From Phymatolithon calcareum (taxonomy: Eukaryota; Rhodophyta; Florideophyceae; Hapalidiales), in NCBI GenBank assembly GCA_977006965.1, contig OZ345382.1:496001-560000 (forward strand): 64,000 nucleotides of DNA, in the 5' to 3' direction. The position numbers and the translations under genes are program-made. This document shows, one piece after another, positions 1 through 11,549 of the stretch; position 1 is the stretch's first letter; every line of letters starts with the position of its first letter. The notes under the pieces were generated by a model, which had not been told where the DNA came from, ran no database searches, and saw only the letters and a program-made list of their open reading frames with translations.

Positions 1-184
1 CTGACGCGGTTATTCTCCAAATTTCGCGCAACGGGGCGTTTCGGGAGTGCGGTTTCTGCAGTGCAGAAGGGGTCCGAGCTATTTGCAGTACAATCGAGGA
101 TTTTCTGCTGGCCAGTGCTGTTTCAGAAGAACATATCTCTGTTTTCATTGACCACCACTAACTGAAGAGCACGAGAAAACGTTA

Positions 185-2100
185 CAAATCGTTAAATCTG
201 GGGAGATATGGGCCCCTCTGAGCCCCCCCAATCTGAATCGGAAGTCATGACACGTCCAGCGAAAGAAATCGTCATCGACAAGGAAGAAAATTTCATCGGG
301 GACAAGAAGTGTTTCAATGAACGGCAAGTCTTTGAAACAAGGCCATACCGCGGAAAAAAGAAGAGGAGCGAAGAAAACAATGAAACAAACTCTCTCGATC
401 ACCAATTATGACCCGCCTGCGTTCCCACAAGAGAGCTGAGCGCTCCATTGTCGATTCTGGGTGGGAAAAGTCAAGCTCAGACGTGCAATCGAGTGCGGAA
501 AGCGTTACGGTAAAGAGCGATACAGATGAAGAATTACGAGAAGTACGCGACATTGGGCGGTACGCTAAGTCTACTCTCACGAGAACCACACAGATCGCCA
601 TTCAAGCTGTAATATCTATGACGGATGAAAACAGAAAAATCGAACACAACGGACGTGAGAACGAGGTAGTAACTGGTGAAGAAAGCGAGTCCGTTAACGA
701 AGAAGCAGAAAACGAAGGAAGAGCCGTACATGGCAGCGAAATCAAAGAGCAATTTCTGAGAGTACGAGAAAAAGTGCGTTGTAACAAGTGCGATGTGAGA
801 GGCGAGCTTATTCTGCAAGGAGCACCAACCGCGTTTGAAGGAATATCCACGCTGTGCAGGGCCTGCTATTCTCGCACCGGTTGTGGATCTCGAAATAGAG
901 ATTTCCGAAATTACAATGGACCCTCATAGTGCCTCAAGCCCGATACTGACAACGGTCATAATTTCTGGAAACATAGGCCAGAAATGGATGCAAGGATGTC
1001 TACTCTCACTGAAATTTGCGAGAGTGACGGTTGTTGAAGAACAAGTACGTACAATGAGTAGAATTAATGAGTCAGAGCGAGAAAGGAATGCCAATGAGGA
1101 CCAGGATACTACATCATCACAAACGATGAAAATCGCCGCGATGTGAGGCCTCTACGAGCGTACAAAAGACACAGACCGACGAATGACGCTGACTCTGCAG
1201 CACCAGTTCGGTCCGTTGGCCGATTCCAGTCCTACGCGTTAGGAACAGCGCGTTTCCGTCCATCACCTGAGAATTTGTCCCAGCGCAGTCGCAATGCTAT
1301 TGCAAACCTCAGAACCGTGCTTCGTGCTCACACAACAACGCGGGATCGCTCCAATCTAATACCTTGTAATTCGAAGATTGATGAGGAGGAGCTTTACCAC
1401 GAGCTCATGAAAGTGCTGCCGAGAGGAGCAATTCTTGCTCTTTCATTTATCGGCAGATTCAGGCTCGAAATTCTATCTGGCGAGTCATTTGTGGACAGAA
1501 CCTTCTCTACTATGAAAGCAGCAAGTATTCGGCAAGATATAAATTACATAATCTTCGATGACTCTGTGTCCTGGTCGAAAAGCCTTACCGAAAAAGGGTG
1601 GGCGTTAACGAACTTATGGGCCATAAGGAAGCGCATGAAACGCTGTGCTGGTTCGACGGCCGACTACCACACGCGGCAATGGTATCAAGTTCTTCGAGGA
1701 AGCTGATATGAATAATGTCATGTCCCAGAACGGCAGAAGAGCAACGAGCAACTCCGCAACTCAGCGAGATTATGCCAACTCCCCAGAAGGGACCAACACA
1801 CAAGTAAAGTGTGCAGAGCATATCAGCCCGCAATTCAAGAGCCCAGTTTAGCACGAAAAGAAGAACACTAACGAGCCGTCGACACAACACAGTAATCGCG
1901 GAGAATCTTCAGAACAGGGAACAATTCAAGACAAAGACTACGCAATTCCGGAAGCCGTAGATACGGCACGGTTACCCAGAAAAGAGGAAAAGAACCAAAC
2001 AACGGGTGAAGAGACGCAAATACCAAGCCAAGTCGAAGAAAATCGCTTGGAAAATAGAGAAACATCCACACTAGCATCACACTTGGAAAGCTGAAGGAAG
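185..2100 (+). pseudogene. LINE copy A, ORF1 remnant
   Basis: This is the first part of a non-LTR retrotransposon that continues, in pieces, to about 15560. Open stretches at 208-411, 408-929 and 1143-1706 lie in different frames, so the gene is broken. In the 408-929 stretch, residues 125-128 are CNKC and residues 150-153 are CRAC. This paired-CxxC pattern suggests a zinc-binding module of the kind found in nucleic-acid-binding ORF1 proteins; the 120 residues before it are acidic and Ser/Arg-rich. No other domain is recognised. The assignment to ORF1 rests mainly on its place just before an endonuclease domain. Whether the 5' end of the element lies inside the window cannot be decided. Confidence 0.5.
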
Positions 2101-2109
2101 AATTGATCA

Positions 2110-2910
2110 ATGATCTTCGGTAATCGCATCGAATTGTGTACCTTCAATATGGGCAGATCATCGGAAACTCCAGCGATGGACGAGAAGCAAATGGAACAGA
2201 ACCATATCCAAGATTTGGGGCTCACAGAGACGTTCCAGAGAGAAGACATTGAAATAAACACGTGGAAGAGTGGCACTCATAACCAGACCAGGAACACCAA
2301 CAAGAGTTCTCTTCAGGACAGCGTCGAAGGCGTAGCAAGCTGTGCTGTGGCAAATATGACTAACGTTACCATAGCTGTGGTGTAAATTTCACCACTAGCA
2401 AGACAAGAAGAGTACGGAAAATGCTTAACTTGCCTACACAAATACTGCCGTGGAAATGCTGTCATTATACGAGATCTGAACGCGAGACATAGACTTTGGG
2501 CCACAAGAGCAACTGGAGTGGGACCAAAATTGTGTCCTGGGCAGCAACGTAAAATTGGAGAATAAGGACAGCGAGTATCCCAACATTAGTGACAAATCAA
2601 GGCAGGAGTAATATCGACATCTTTCTGACGAAGGAAGCGGAATCGTAGTTGTCATATGTTCAAAATGGATTGTGAGAAGGAAACACGGAGCACTTACCAG
2701 TACGAATGCGATTCCTGAACCATAAAATCCTTGCGGAGCGGAGAGAAAAGTTCGTATCCAGAGCAGCAACGAAGTTTCCAGAACGATCGACGCAAGCCAG
2801 TTCGAAAATATTAACACGGGCCCCCGGATATGATAGAAAGAGTCAATGCATGGTACGATGTACTTTTTGTTAAGCTTCCGAAGCCCTGGACATACAACAA
2901 GCCCAGGTCG
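2110..2910 (+). pseudogene. LINE copy A, ORF2 endonuclease part
   Basis: This is an apurinic-type endonuclease domain, which nicks target DNA to start LINE integration. The start of the domain is seen in 2110-2385, where a stretch beginning IELCTFNMGRSS is followed by LGLTET, the usual early motifs. Around 2599-2631 the frame reads GRSNIDIFLT, and at 2678-2701 it reads GNTEHLPV, which matches the SDHLPV-like catalytic end of the domain with the usual SDH changed to TEH. Stops and frameshifts between these pieces show it is dead. The reading frame ends abruptly at 2910, where a later element inserted, and resumes at 10053. Confidence 0.6.
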
Positions 2911-3064
2911 GGACCAAAGCATTGGAATTATTTATTTATTTTTATTCTTTTCTCGGCGCAGTGTCGAGAATAAATATAAAGCTGTTGAACGCAGATGCAA
3001 TAAATTATTGTTTTTAAGTTCAGTGAGGAATAAATAACTGGTTATTCCAAATTACTGGATCCCT

Positions 3065-4584
3065 CTAGCTACTTTTTGTCACGATAGCATTGACGCCTAC
3101 GATTCCCCACGCACCCGAGTTAGCATGAAAGAACATCTTCTTCTCGAAGTTTGCAGAAATAAAGCTTCTTCTGTCATCCAACGCGTAACTGGCGATAGAG
3201 AAAAGCATCTCGCACATGTTCGACGTTGGTACAATGAATCGCAAGTCCATGTACTCAGAACCAGAGGAAATAATGCTTTCGCGACGCTTCAATGTGTGCT
3301 CGACTAGCGATTGTGAACTGTCATCAATAGACAAAGTCACAGCACAGACAACCTTCTTCAATTTCTCGGTAGCAGATAGCTGAGCCGCTGACATCGCAGA
3401 AACGCGTTTCTCCATAATTTTCACAATTCCGGACTCAAATTCAGGGTGATGGATGATTGCCGCCGTGGAGCCCAAGCGGACAGAAAGATGTGGGAACTCT
3501 TCTATCACCGTATCGAAAAATACCCGGGCGTCGGCCATTGATACGTCATTATTTTGGAGAGCGTTGGTAATTGCATCGAATGAAGTGAACTCCTCGCATA
3601 ACGACTCCACTTTTCGGTTTTGGCGTGTGCTTAACGTTAGAGCATCGACCTCGTCAATATTCATATGGGGTAGAAACTGTTTGATAGCCCTGTAGCGCTT
3701 GAGCATTTGCGCTGTCGATGACCATCGTGTCACATTGCTCCGGTAGGCACGTAAGTGCATAAAGTTGCAGAGTTTTACGGCCGGTATAAGGTACGATAGC
3801 GTATACATGATTGCCCTGACGTTCTCAGTAATGTCTTTTTGTTCCCGTGTCATGTCCGTCATGGCCAAATTAAAACGGTGGCTCACACAACCAATAAAAT
3901 TTACAAAAAATAAGTCCGCCAGCAACTTGTTCTTCGAGCAGTTGTCGCCGATGAGTGCAACAACATTCGAAACTTGAGGAATTCGTAGTGATTAGCCGCG
4001 CTGTGTCGTTCTTCGTCTTCGAAAGGAGAAAACCCCAACAAATACTTCTCGTAACCGTGTTTCTTGTTAGCGGGAAAGGTAGCAAATATCGCGACATAGT
4101 AAGTATCATCAGCGGTCCAACCATTAAAAACGAGTGCAAAGTTCGACGGATGACGACGTGAGAATTTCGATTCAACGCTTTTCGTGAGGGCATCGAGGAA
4201 CTTAATGACTCTCTTGTAGCTCATGGAATCAAATCGACAAACAGCAGCGTAAATATGGTTCTCGGCGACAGTAAACGGCAGCAGGCCTTTGACGATGAAC
4301 TCTCGCCAGCCGTTGGCCTGCAAAGTTTTGCGATGATAAAACAGAGAGACAGGCTTCGGAACTTGCGAGGAATTTGTGGTCGGCAAATTCTCAGTGCACT
4401 AAACGTTCAGTTCGCTTGGATGCTCGTATTGAACGTAACTAAAAAAATTCGTGTAACTCCGTCGAGAATCTTTCCGTCGCGTTCCACACTTGCGAGTCCA
4501 CACAGTGGAGTTGAGATCCGACTGCGTGAAAAACTCATCGCAAACACGCTTACGGACAATCCGCGGCATCTTTGCTGCTACCAA
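3065..4584 (-). pseudogene. hAT transposase, broken
   Basis: A hAT-superfamily cut-and-paste transposase read right to left. At 4399-4584 lies a BED-finger-like start. At 3901-4386 comes the stretch NFALVFNGWTADDT, the usual hAT region with the first catalytic Asp neighbourhood. Just upstream of 3925 the next frame reads LIGDNCSKNKLLADLFF followed by GCVSHRFNLA, the classic hAT DNC...C..H signature. Near the C terminus (about 3150-3250) is VPTSNMCEMLFSIASYALD, matching the hAT dimerisation region. A frameshift near 3960-3990 separates the two main frames and others separate the N-terminal part, so no active protein is made. Confidence 0.8.
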
Positions 4585-4810
4585 ACGGTGCTCCCCTGGT
4601 CCACAGTTCTCGTTGTTCTGTGTTGATCGCCATGATTTTCATAATCCAGTGGGAACTCTTCAATAAACAGATCGAAAAAATGAGGAGTCCGCAAACGACA
4701 CGTTGTACGCTATCTATGACCAACATGTCACATTACTCTTCAAGAATTCGTAGACTAAGTGGGGCGTTCTCTAAGGAATAATTCTTTCAAATAAATCCAA
4801 TAATTTTCGC

Positions 4811-5668
4811 AACCAGAAGGATGCGGGAAATAGCAATTTTTGCCATTTTGGCAAACCTTTTGCGAATTCTTGTAAAGCAATTGTCAATTTTATTCTACTG
4901 TCTTGTCCTCTTTGGGCCAAGTTTCACATGCAAATTATTGTTATTGGCCTCTTAATCAATCCCACAAATTTTCATTGGTCACCAACGGTCGTCAAGGGAG
5001 GTAAATGGACATGAAGGGTTACGACAGACTGGAAATGAAACCTTACTGTATCATACGCAAAATGTAACGCACCATATTGCTATCAAAAAAATCTATTAAG
5101 GAGATGTGTACCGTAAGCCGGGATAACAAATGAAAGTAAAACGTAAGAGTACCAGGCCCGAGTGGGTACAATAGGACCCGAGGGCGGAGCCCGAGGGACT
5201 ATTGTACCCACGAGGACCAGGTACGAGCACGTTTTACACATTTGTTATCCCGGCTTACGGTACGCATACGACTTGTTTTTGTACACGCGAGAAAACACGC
5301 CGTTTTGAAAAGTGCAAGTTTTGTTGCGAATGGAAGCTCCCACATAAAGTTCAAAAATGACTCTTTCACTGGACCACTACGAACCGAAACGATGGTAAAG
5401 CGGTCCATGCCCAGACTTCTCGTTTTCTGTTCATGTCTTCAAAATATTAGAAAAAACTAACTTATTTAGTTCTTACCTCTGCACAAAAATTAAGTGAGAA
5501 AAAACTTATTTTTTCCTCTTTCCCTTCTCAAATTCTTGAGAAAATCCATCTTATATTTCTCTCCTCTCCGGGGAATAATGTATTGATTTACAACTTATAA
5601 AATCCTCATCACATCAAAATAAACAATCGAATTTAAGCTTCCAACTTGTTTTTCCCGCATCAGGTTTT
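4811..5668. mobile_element. Short Harbinger-like element with TGCGGGAAA ends
   Basis: TGCGGGAAA at 4822-4830 faces its complement TTTCCCGCA at 5651-5659. Outside both lies a related AACC(A/T)G block, so the inverted ends extend outward by about ten bases. No transposase is encoded. The same ends flank the transposase-bearing element at 33.6-36.3 kb. A palindrome MITE sits inside at 5106-5263. Confidence 0.5.
5109..5262. mobile_element. Palindromic MITE, TA target duplication
   Basis: Perfect inverted ends of 25 bp (5108-5132 and 5239-5263), outward sequence CCGTAAGCCGGGATAAC, bounded by TA on both sides. A second inner inverted pair (GTGGGTACAATAG at about 5163-5175 and CTATTGTACCCAC at about 5199-5211) makes most of the unit fold into one hairpin. 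TA flanks suggest mobilisation by a Tc1/mariner/pogo-type transposase. No coding capacity. Confidence 0.75.
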
Positions 5669-5669
5669 A

Positions 5670-6300
5670 TAAGTTGAAGGTTGACCGGGTTGGGAAGATC
5701 ATCTGGCCAATAGAACTGAGTTTTAATGAAAGTGATATGAGCGCTGAAAATGCTCAATTTCAGATGAACTATTAAATATTTATCGGTCCAAGTTCACATT
5801 TACTTTCGTTAGTTACGTGAAAGCAGCTCGTGTTTTCTCGCGTCTACAAAAACAACATAAGATGCCCCGATTTGAAATGTCTACACCTATTCTTGCGAAG
5901 CATTACTCATACAACAGAGAACTTATTGCCACCACAGGGCTTTCGAAGTGGTAAGGCACAAAATGACGGGCATTTGATGGATGGTTGACGGACATTGGCT
6001 GTGATGAAAATCAAGAATAACTAGTAAAGGACGGTGCCCTGTATTCCGGACAATCGCTCGTTTTTTGACTGAAAAAATACCAAGAAATAACGCATTTTTT
6101 TCGTAATTTATGTGTAAAGACCCGCTGTGAGCTAAGAATTTCAATTCCGGTGTCAAAATGACTCCTGAATACCCGAAACTTTTATGTAAATAAATCTTCA
6201 ATCCCGCCATTCTGGAAAAATGAAGTAGGGCAAAAAACGCTCTTATGGCCCGGACAGAAACATAATAAAAGTTTATGAAAATATAGGTGATTCGGTCAAG
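5670..6300. other. No gene seen
   Basis: AT-rich sequence between the short Harbinger-like element and the pogo-like transposase. I see no gene. CCCTGTA at 6038-6044 may belong to the decayed end of a pogo-type element. Confidence 0.4.
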
Positions 6301-6716
6301 CTGACGAAGGCGCTTCGAGCGACTGCAGGTTGCGCAGTGAAGCGCGCAAGCGAGCATGCGCTCGTCGCTCCTTCAAGGAGCGAAAAAAAGAGGAAATTCA
6401 GAGACGGAGATTTTGCTCCATGGAGAGCAGACCGCGCAACAGGCACGTTCAGATTTGCTAAATGCAGCTCGTTCGGCTTTCTCTCGGCGGGCTGCAGAAA
6501 GAGAACGTCGGCTGGCCGTGACGCTCTCCGCTGCCTTCTTCGCGGTGACCTGCTTCACCTTGGCGACAGCGGCGCGCATGGTAGAGTCAGCAGTCAGCAC
6601 GGCACCTTTCGAGGTGTCGATGAAGCCGCACAGCGGCACAGTGAAATTTGAGCGGAGGATGTCGGCGCGGATGCTGCGCATTTTTTCTTGGTCGAGGACC
6701 TCTAGGTCCTCTACAC

Positions 6717-7970
6717 TCAGCAGTCTGCGGTCTGCGAGGAGGTGGCCGGGAGTGGGGCCGAGAGGAGGCAGTGCCGGTCAAGCGGCCAAAGGCCGCAGCG
6801 CTGGAACCCGGCGGCGGCATTCGCCCTTGTAAAAGACTTCTCGTAGGAGCTGTGCAGCATGTTGCAGAAGTCGAATGCATCGTACTTGTGCAGATATTCT
6901 GCGTCAGCGGCCGCCAGAATAGCATCGTGTATCGCCGCCTTGAAGGCGGCGAACAGGATGATGTCGCAGGGCTGGGTCTTTCCGGACGTGTGCGCCGGAA
7001 GGGCGTATACGACTGTGCACTTCTTTCGAAAATGCTGCAGCACACGCAACGACATTTGTGACCTGTACGCGTCGTACGTAAGGAGAACCTTGTGCCCGTT
7101 TGCCGTTAGGTCGCGCACGATGGCGACGAAGAGCTTAGCCCACTCGTAGAAATTCCCCGGGTAAACCCGGAAGGTCTCCTCGCGAACAGCGACGACCGCG
7201 CCGCGCGGTAGTCTAGACGCGTACGTCTCTACAAGGGGGAGAGACATCCCCTTAAAGACAATCAAAGCGGGGCCGAATTTGCCGCGCGCGCTCACCGCCG
7301 GCATCATCTTCACGCGGTGCACGCGCGAGAAGTCAGCGACCCTCATATCTTGCAGACCTTTCCGCCGGACGTAGCACTTGGCCTTCGTCTTCGCGACGCA
7401 GTCGCTGTGGGGCGAGCTGCCGCACTCGTCCAGGTTCCAGACACGGGCTTCATCGAACTCGAAGTCGCTGTACAGCCGCTGCAGCGTCGCGTAGTTCTCC
7501 GCGATCGCGTCCGCATTCACGGCGGCGTAGAGCTTTGCCTCTTGCAGGGTGCGCGCCGCGAACGCTAGTTAGCGGCGATGTCGCTTCTGGAAGCTGCGCA
7601 AAAACCGGACACTCGGCGTGTTCGCCTGGAACGGGAGAGCGGCTTGCCGCTCGGGCGGCAGGTTTTCGATAAATATCTTGAGTGCCTCGACAAGATGCCC
7701 GCGGCGGAGAGGGTTCGCTCTGTCACTATGCCTTAGCAGAAATGCGACAATGAGGGTCTCCTCCTCGTCGGTAAACGCTCTTTGGCGCCCGCGCTTCGGT
7801 GCCGGCCGGCCAGATCCAGCACGTTTGACGCGGCGGACACTGTCCGCGATCGAAGATTTTGCGACGCGGAATATCGAGTCAGCTTCGCGGTACGTCATGC
7901 CGTCAATGACGCCCGCCAATGCGTCCGCCAGACTGGGCCGGGCGCGCCTAGACAGCGTTTCGGGCCTCAT
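6717..7970 (-). pseudogene. pogo-like transposase with one in-frame stop
   Basis: A Tc1/mariner-superfamily transposase of the pogo/Tigger branch. The N-terminal part (7569-7970, ATG at 7968-7970) has two helix-turn-helix regions, a Psq-like one (GMTYREADSIFRVAKSSI) and a CENP-B-like one. The catalytic part (6717-7520) shows VWNLDECG, LLTYDAYRS and KTQPCDII, giving a DDD triad at residues 31, 150 and 186 of that segment. The two halves are in the same frame and separated only by one TAA at about 7566-7568, then LAFAARTLQEAK continues the domain. About 420 residues in all, normal for the family. The region is clearly more GC-rich than its flanks. A single nonsense change makes it a recent casualty or a read-through case. 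Confidence 0.8.
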
Positions 7971-8269
7971 CTTCCTCCTCCTAGATGCCCGCACGGGCGC
8001 GGTGCCGCAGACGGGGAAGAGACGAGGGATAGTTACGGAGGCGAGGAGGTCGTCCGTATCGCTGCCTCGTTCAGGTTTCAGTGCTCATTGCGGGCTGTTC
8101 AAACAGAGAGATACGCCTGCCGCGAAAAAACGTGCGCCAAAGTGGGATGGTGAGTGCGAAGTTGGCGTAAATTTGAGCGGGAAAGCGAATGGGATAATTT
8201 GTAGATTAAACTGCTCAATCGTTTCTCCAGTTAACAGGGCAGGGTGTCCGCTCTTTATAAAAAAATGGC

Positions 8270-10030
8270 CGTGTAGGCCACATTATCATAATTTTCGATT
8301 TCTTTTCGGGAATATATTTTTATCCGGTTGATTGAGGCGCTATCCAGGATATGCGACACATTCCTTTATACACGAGCTCGTAGTGAGATCGACACAACTC
8401 TTCGTGCTAAAGTACTCATGGGGGTGATTCTAATGATACCTTTTTTGTGCGTACAGCATTCACAGATCTCTTACAAAATCCCTAGGAAAACGTGACCGAT
8501 TGCCGAAATTTACATTTTTTCTTATATTCTGGCGTGCTCTTTACCCCTTACGCTAGTCAACAGCATACGGTTTTTTACATAATCGTCACCCCATGAGCTA
8601 GTTTTTCTTCCGGCATGGAGGAACTTTACTTCCGCATCAAGATGAGGAAGTAACTACGCCCGACATTTGACGGGAATGACGAAAAAGTGACGGTACGTCA
8701 ATGACCAGTTTTGAAGACAAAATTGTTTTACGAGCCCCGTCAAAATTATGATATTCAAAAAAAGTGCTCAGAAATCTCTGAAAATATAAGATTATTATGA
8801 TAGGCTATGCTGCCGAATTTGAAGAACCGTCAATTTTTCCTATACGGTCACCTTTTTTGTCGGACGTGAGTAAGTCTTACACATCAGTAAGTAACAGTAC
8901 GATGTAATAGTTAGCAATCTGTTCTCTTTGTCAGTCTTTGCACTTCTTAAAGCAGCCACAGGAGAGCACAAAAACGTACTGGACTCTATGACAATTGCAC
9001 GGCGCACCTGACCGCGCAGGAACGCGCAAAGAATGATGGAAAGGGAACCAAGCAAAACCATACTGCCTGAAAATTGAAAAATACGATTTTTCGTATCCAC
9101 CAGGACGATCTTGTCGATTGAGACGGTCTTGGGTCCCCAAACTGTAAATGCTCTGACTTCGATCCACGAGGACCGAAGGTGTTCCGGTAGAACTTGAGCG
9201 GTGAGACGAATAGCTACAGCTCCGCACAGGAAGAGCTGAGCAACAGTTGTAATGAACAGCAACAATTTACTTGCGATATCGTCTGTTTCTTCGAAAACTA
9301 AAGACACATTGGTACAGCTTGCTGCCTTTTACACCAGTCAGGCGCGAATCGTAAACTTAAGCGCGAACAGGTGCCACGGAACAGCTCACACAAGACCAGG
9401 AGCTTCGAATTAATGGCGCGTGTGAAGCATGCGAAAGCGCGCCAAGCAAATCCGCCACACTTATTCCTGGTCTCAAGGAGGATTCGCAGAACATAAAAAC
9501 AAGTGTATAATCAGCAATAAAAACATTGACATATAGCTCGCGTGCGCAATTGCAATATTAAGTCATCCCGTTGCAATTGTCGCGTAAAATGAACGAAATT
9601 CCGTGACCGTTCCAAATCGAAACTTGCATGACAGGAACACGAACAAGCGTCGCTAGTGCCGGCACACACGATTCAAGGCCCGAATTCAGGGCGAAAGAAG
9701 CATCAGCGCCAAACACGCGCACATGGTGCGCGCACGACCATTCAGCTCCTTGAAATCAATGCGTAAAACGAACTGACAAGAAAAACCGCGACTTCTCGTT
9801 GTCCGCGGAACTTAGTCGGTCGTGAAAGTATCGCCTTGCGTCTGCGCGGGAATTCAAATACAGGTCACGCGAATCAAACAACTTGACAGGTGTACAACAA
9901 TGCTGTAATACGTATTACGGCACACCCGATGAATCCACCTTCATTGACAGATCTCAATAAATACAATAAATATGCGCGACTCAGGAATAAATTATTGGAA
10001 CAATAAATTTAAATAATTACAATAGCAATT
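8270..10030. other. Right-hand part of the hAT element, no clear gene
   Basis: No convincing gene. A 155-codon minus frame at 8840-9307 has two hydrophobic stretches but no ATG start and no family resemblance. The last 100 bases (9930-10030) are AT-rich and hold AATAAATTATTG-like subterminal repeats of the enclosing transposon. Confidence 0.4.
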
Positions 10031-10052
10031 ATTTTTTCCAATGCTTTGGTCG

Positions 10053-10289
10053 GGTCGATACAAGACTTTCTGGAATAGAGAGCTCGATCAATTTGCCAAG
10101 AAACGAACATGGCTATACAAAAGGGTTTATAGGACGGGTCTCCAAGCTGACATGGTAGAGCTTAAAAATGTTAAAGCGTTGATCAAGAAAACGGTACGGA
10201 AATCGAAGAAGAATCAATTTGAGCCTTTTCTAGAGGGAATCGAGAATAAGGGCCCTGGTGAGGCTGCAAACGTCGAAGAAAGGTTATGA
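10053..10289 (+). pseudogene. LINE copy A, ORF2 linker fragment
   Basis: After the 7.1 kb insertion the LINE resumes with TFWNRELDQFAKKRTWLY, the Trp/Arg-rich linker typical between the endonuclease and reverse transcriptase of LINE ORF2. The frame ends at 10289. Immediately after, at 10290-10302, begins the target duplication of an opposing LINE insertion. Confidence 0.65.
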
Positions 10290-10302
10290 GAACCAAGGAG
10301 CG

Positions 10303-11206
10303 GGGATATATGCTGATATATTTTAAAAACTCCCAAAGCCTCAATTTGAGTAACAGGGCAGCTTCTCACTGTTTTCGATACTCATCTCTCTACTCTCCGT
10401 CTAATATCTCCTTAATTCGAATTTCTCTCCCTGTGAGGGCCCGAGTAAGTCTTTTGCATTCATATTCCGTTTCATGGTCCATCTTCATAGATCGCAGTAT
10501 ACGTTGCAACATGATAAGCTCCACCACAGCACCAGTCCCAAAGTTTTTCGCCGTAATGGATTTTCTCCGCAAAGGAACTCTGTTGAAAATGACTCTCACG
10601 CATCTCAATCTCGCAGTTCTGTCCCTTATATATATCACTCCTGGAGGGTCGTCCGGTATGCCGATCGGGATTTTAACTGTACGACCCTCTTCTTCCAAGT
10701 ACCATACTTTGACTGTTGCTTGTAGGCGTCGCTTTTTTGACACCATACCTTCTTCCGTTTGTTTCAGAGCTTCTTTAAGGTGTTCCTCTTGCCCGAGATA
10801 CCCAATGTCCTTTGATACACCTTCCAGATCTTCTTCTTTTCCATTGTGTTCTTCTGAATGCTCCAGGAACTTCCTCCGTCTTACCAATCTTAAGGTGAAC
10901 CTTTCAGCCTGGTGCATTCTCCTCATCTGTGGGCTGGCGAGACGGCAGAGCACTCGCATTCTCTCCCTTCGATACTCGGCATATTTTCCGAAAACGTATC
11001 TGTAGAAAAGACGTTCTGCTGCTTCAATTGCCGATAGTAGTCGTTTCGTGATCGGTGTCAGGTGAATGGCATACTCCCATTTGGGGAGAATCAACGACTT
11101 GAAAATCCTGATGCACGTGGTTGGTTCGAGACGTCTGACGTTCAAGCCAATTTGGCGGAGTTTGAATATGCATCCCATCGCATTCCGAACATTTGAGGTT
11201 GCTGTA
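10303..11206 (-). mobile_element. LINE copy B, 5'-truncated, inserted in copy A
   Basis: This encodes the C-terminal 262 residues of LINE ORF2 (10390-11178), including CIRIFKSLILPKWEYAIHL and the downstream basic region. It is closely similar to the 3' third of copy A at 14.7-15.5 kb. Its 3' tail (CCCTGTTACTCAAATTGAG then GGGAGTTTTTAAAATA on the minus strand) ends at about 10303. A 13 bp target duplication with mismatches flanks it: GAACCAAGGAGCG at 10290-10302 and AAACCAAGGTGCG at 11207-11219. The reading frame is open, so this truncated copy is young relative to copy A. It cannot move because it lacks endonuclease and reverse transcriptase motifs. Confidence 0.8.
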
Positions 11207-11545
11207 AAACCAAGGTGCGAAGAACCGGGAAGAACCGGGCTTTAGGAGCCCTAGTGCACCAGAGCAAGTTTTCCGCGTACATCTCAAGCGTGTGCAAAGC
11301 CGAGAAGGACTGGAACGTGAATCTTGAGAGGTTCACAGTTAACAGGCCAATGAAAATGCATATTCGAAGAGCATTCAATAGGGCAGCAACAGGGAAAGCA
11401 GTTGTCCCAGTCCGGATAGCCGTTGAGATGCTCTATGTAAACAAGGAGATATGTTTCAGCATGATACAAGTGGCTCCGTGGCAGCGCTTTGCGCCTATGC
11501 AAAAGATAGAAAATGAAGAGTGTAAAGTTTGGAGAAGTTAAACAA
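11207..11545 (+). pseudogene. LINE copy A, pre-RT fragment
   Basis: The frame 11215-11541 reads RRTGKNRALGALVHQSKF, then RPMKMHIRRAFNRAATGKAV and IAVEML. This matches the segment just before the reverse transcriptase of LINE ORF2, where NGKAPGPD..P.E.L is usual; the Pro-Gly-Asp is lost here. It continues the story of copy A after the opposing LINE insertion, and is cut off at about 11545 by the pyrimidine-rich block. Confidence 0.65.
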
Positions 11546-11549
11546 AAGA

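Larger units (their letters stand above)
2911..10052. mobile_element. 7.1 kb hAT-type DNA transposon inserted in the LINE
   Basis: The ends carry an inverted 16-mer, GACCAAAGCATTGGAA at 2912-2927 and its complement at 10036-10051. The flanking bases GGTCG (2906-2910 and 10053-10057) look like a target duplication. Removing the segment brings the LINE halves together with only a small frame change. AT-rich subterminal motifs of the AATAAATTATTG type occur near both ends, as in hAT elements. It carries a hAT transposase on the minus strand near its left end. A 5 bp duplication is short for hAT (8 bp is usual), and a 16 bp inverted match could arise by chance in a 64 kb window; the case rests on its position exactly at the LINE breaks. 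Confidence 0.5.

Noticed and set aside
6024-8262. Exact ends of the pogo-like element
   Set aside because: Candidate inverted ends near 6024-6045 and 8237-8260 resemble each other only loosely and partly point the wrong way, so I did not assign borders.
8840-9307. 155-codon minus frame with two hydrophobic stretches
   Set aside because: It starts with GTG, not ATG, has no recognised family, and lies inside a transposon.
10286-11005. 239-codon plus frame
   Set aside because: Antisense shadow of the LINE copy B coding strand.
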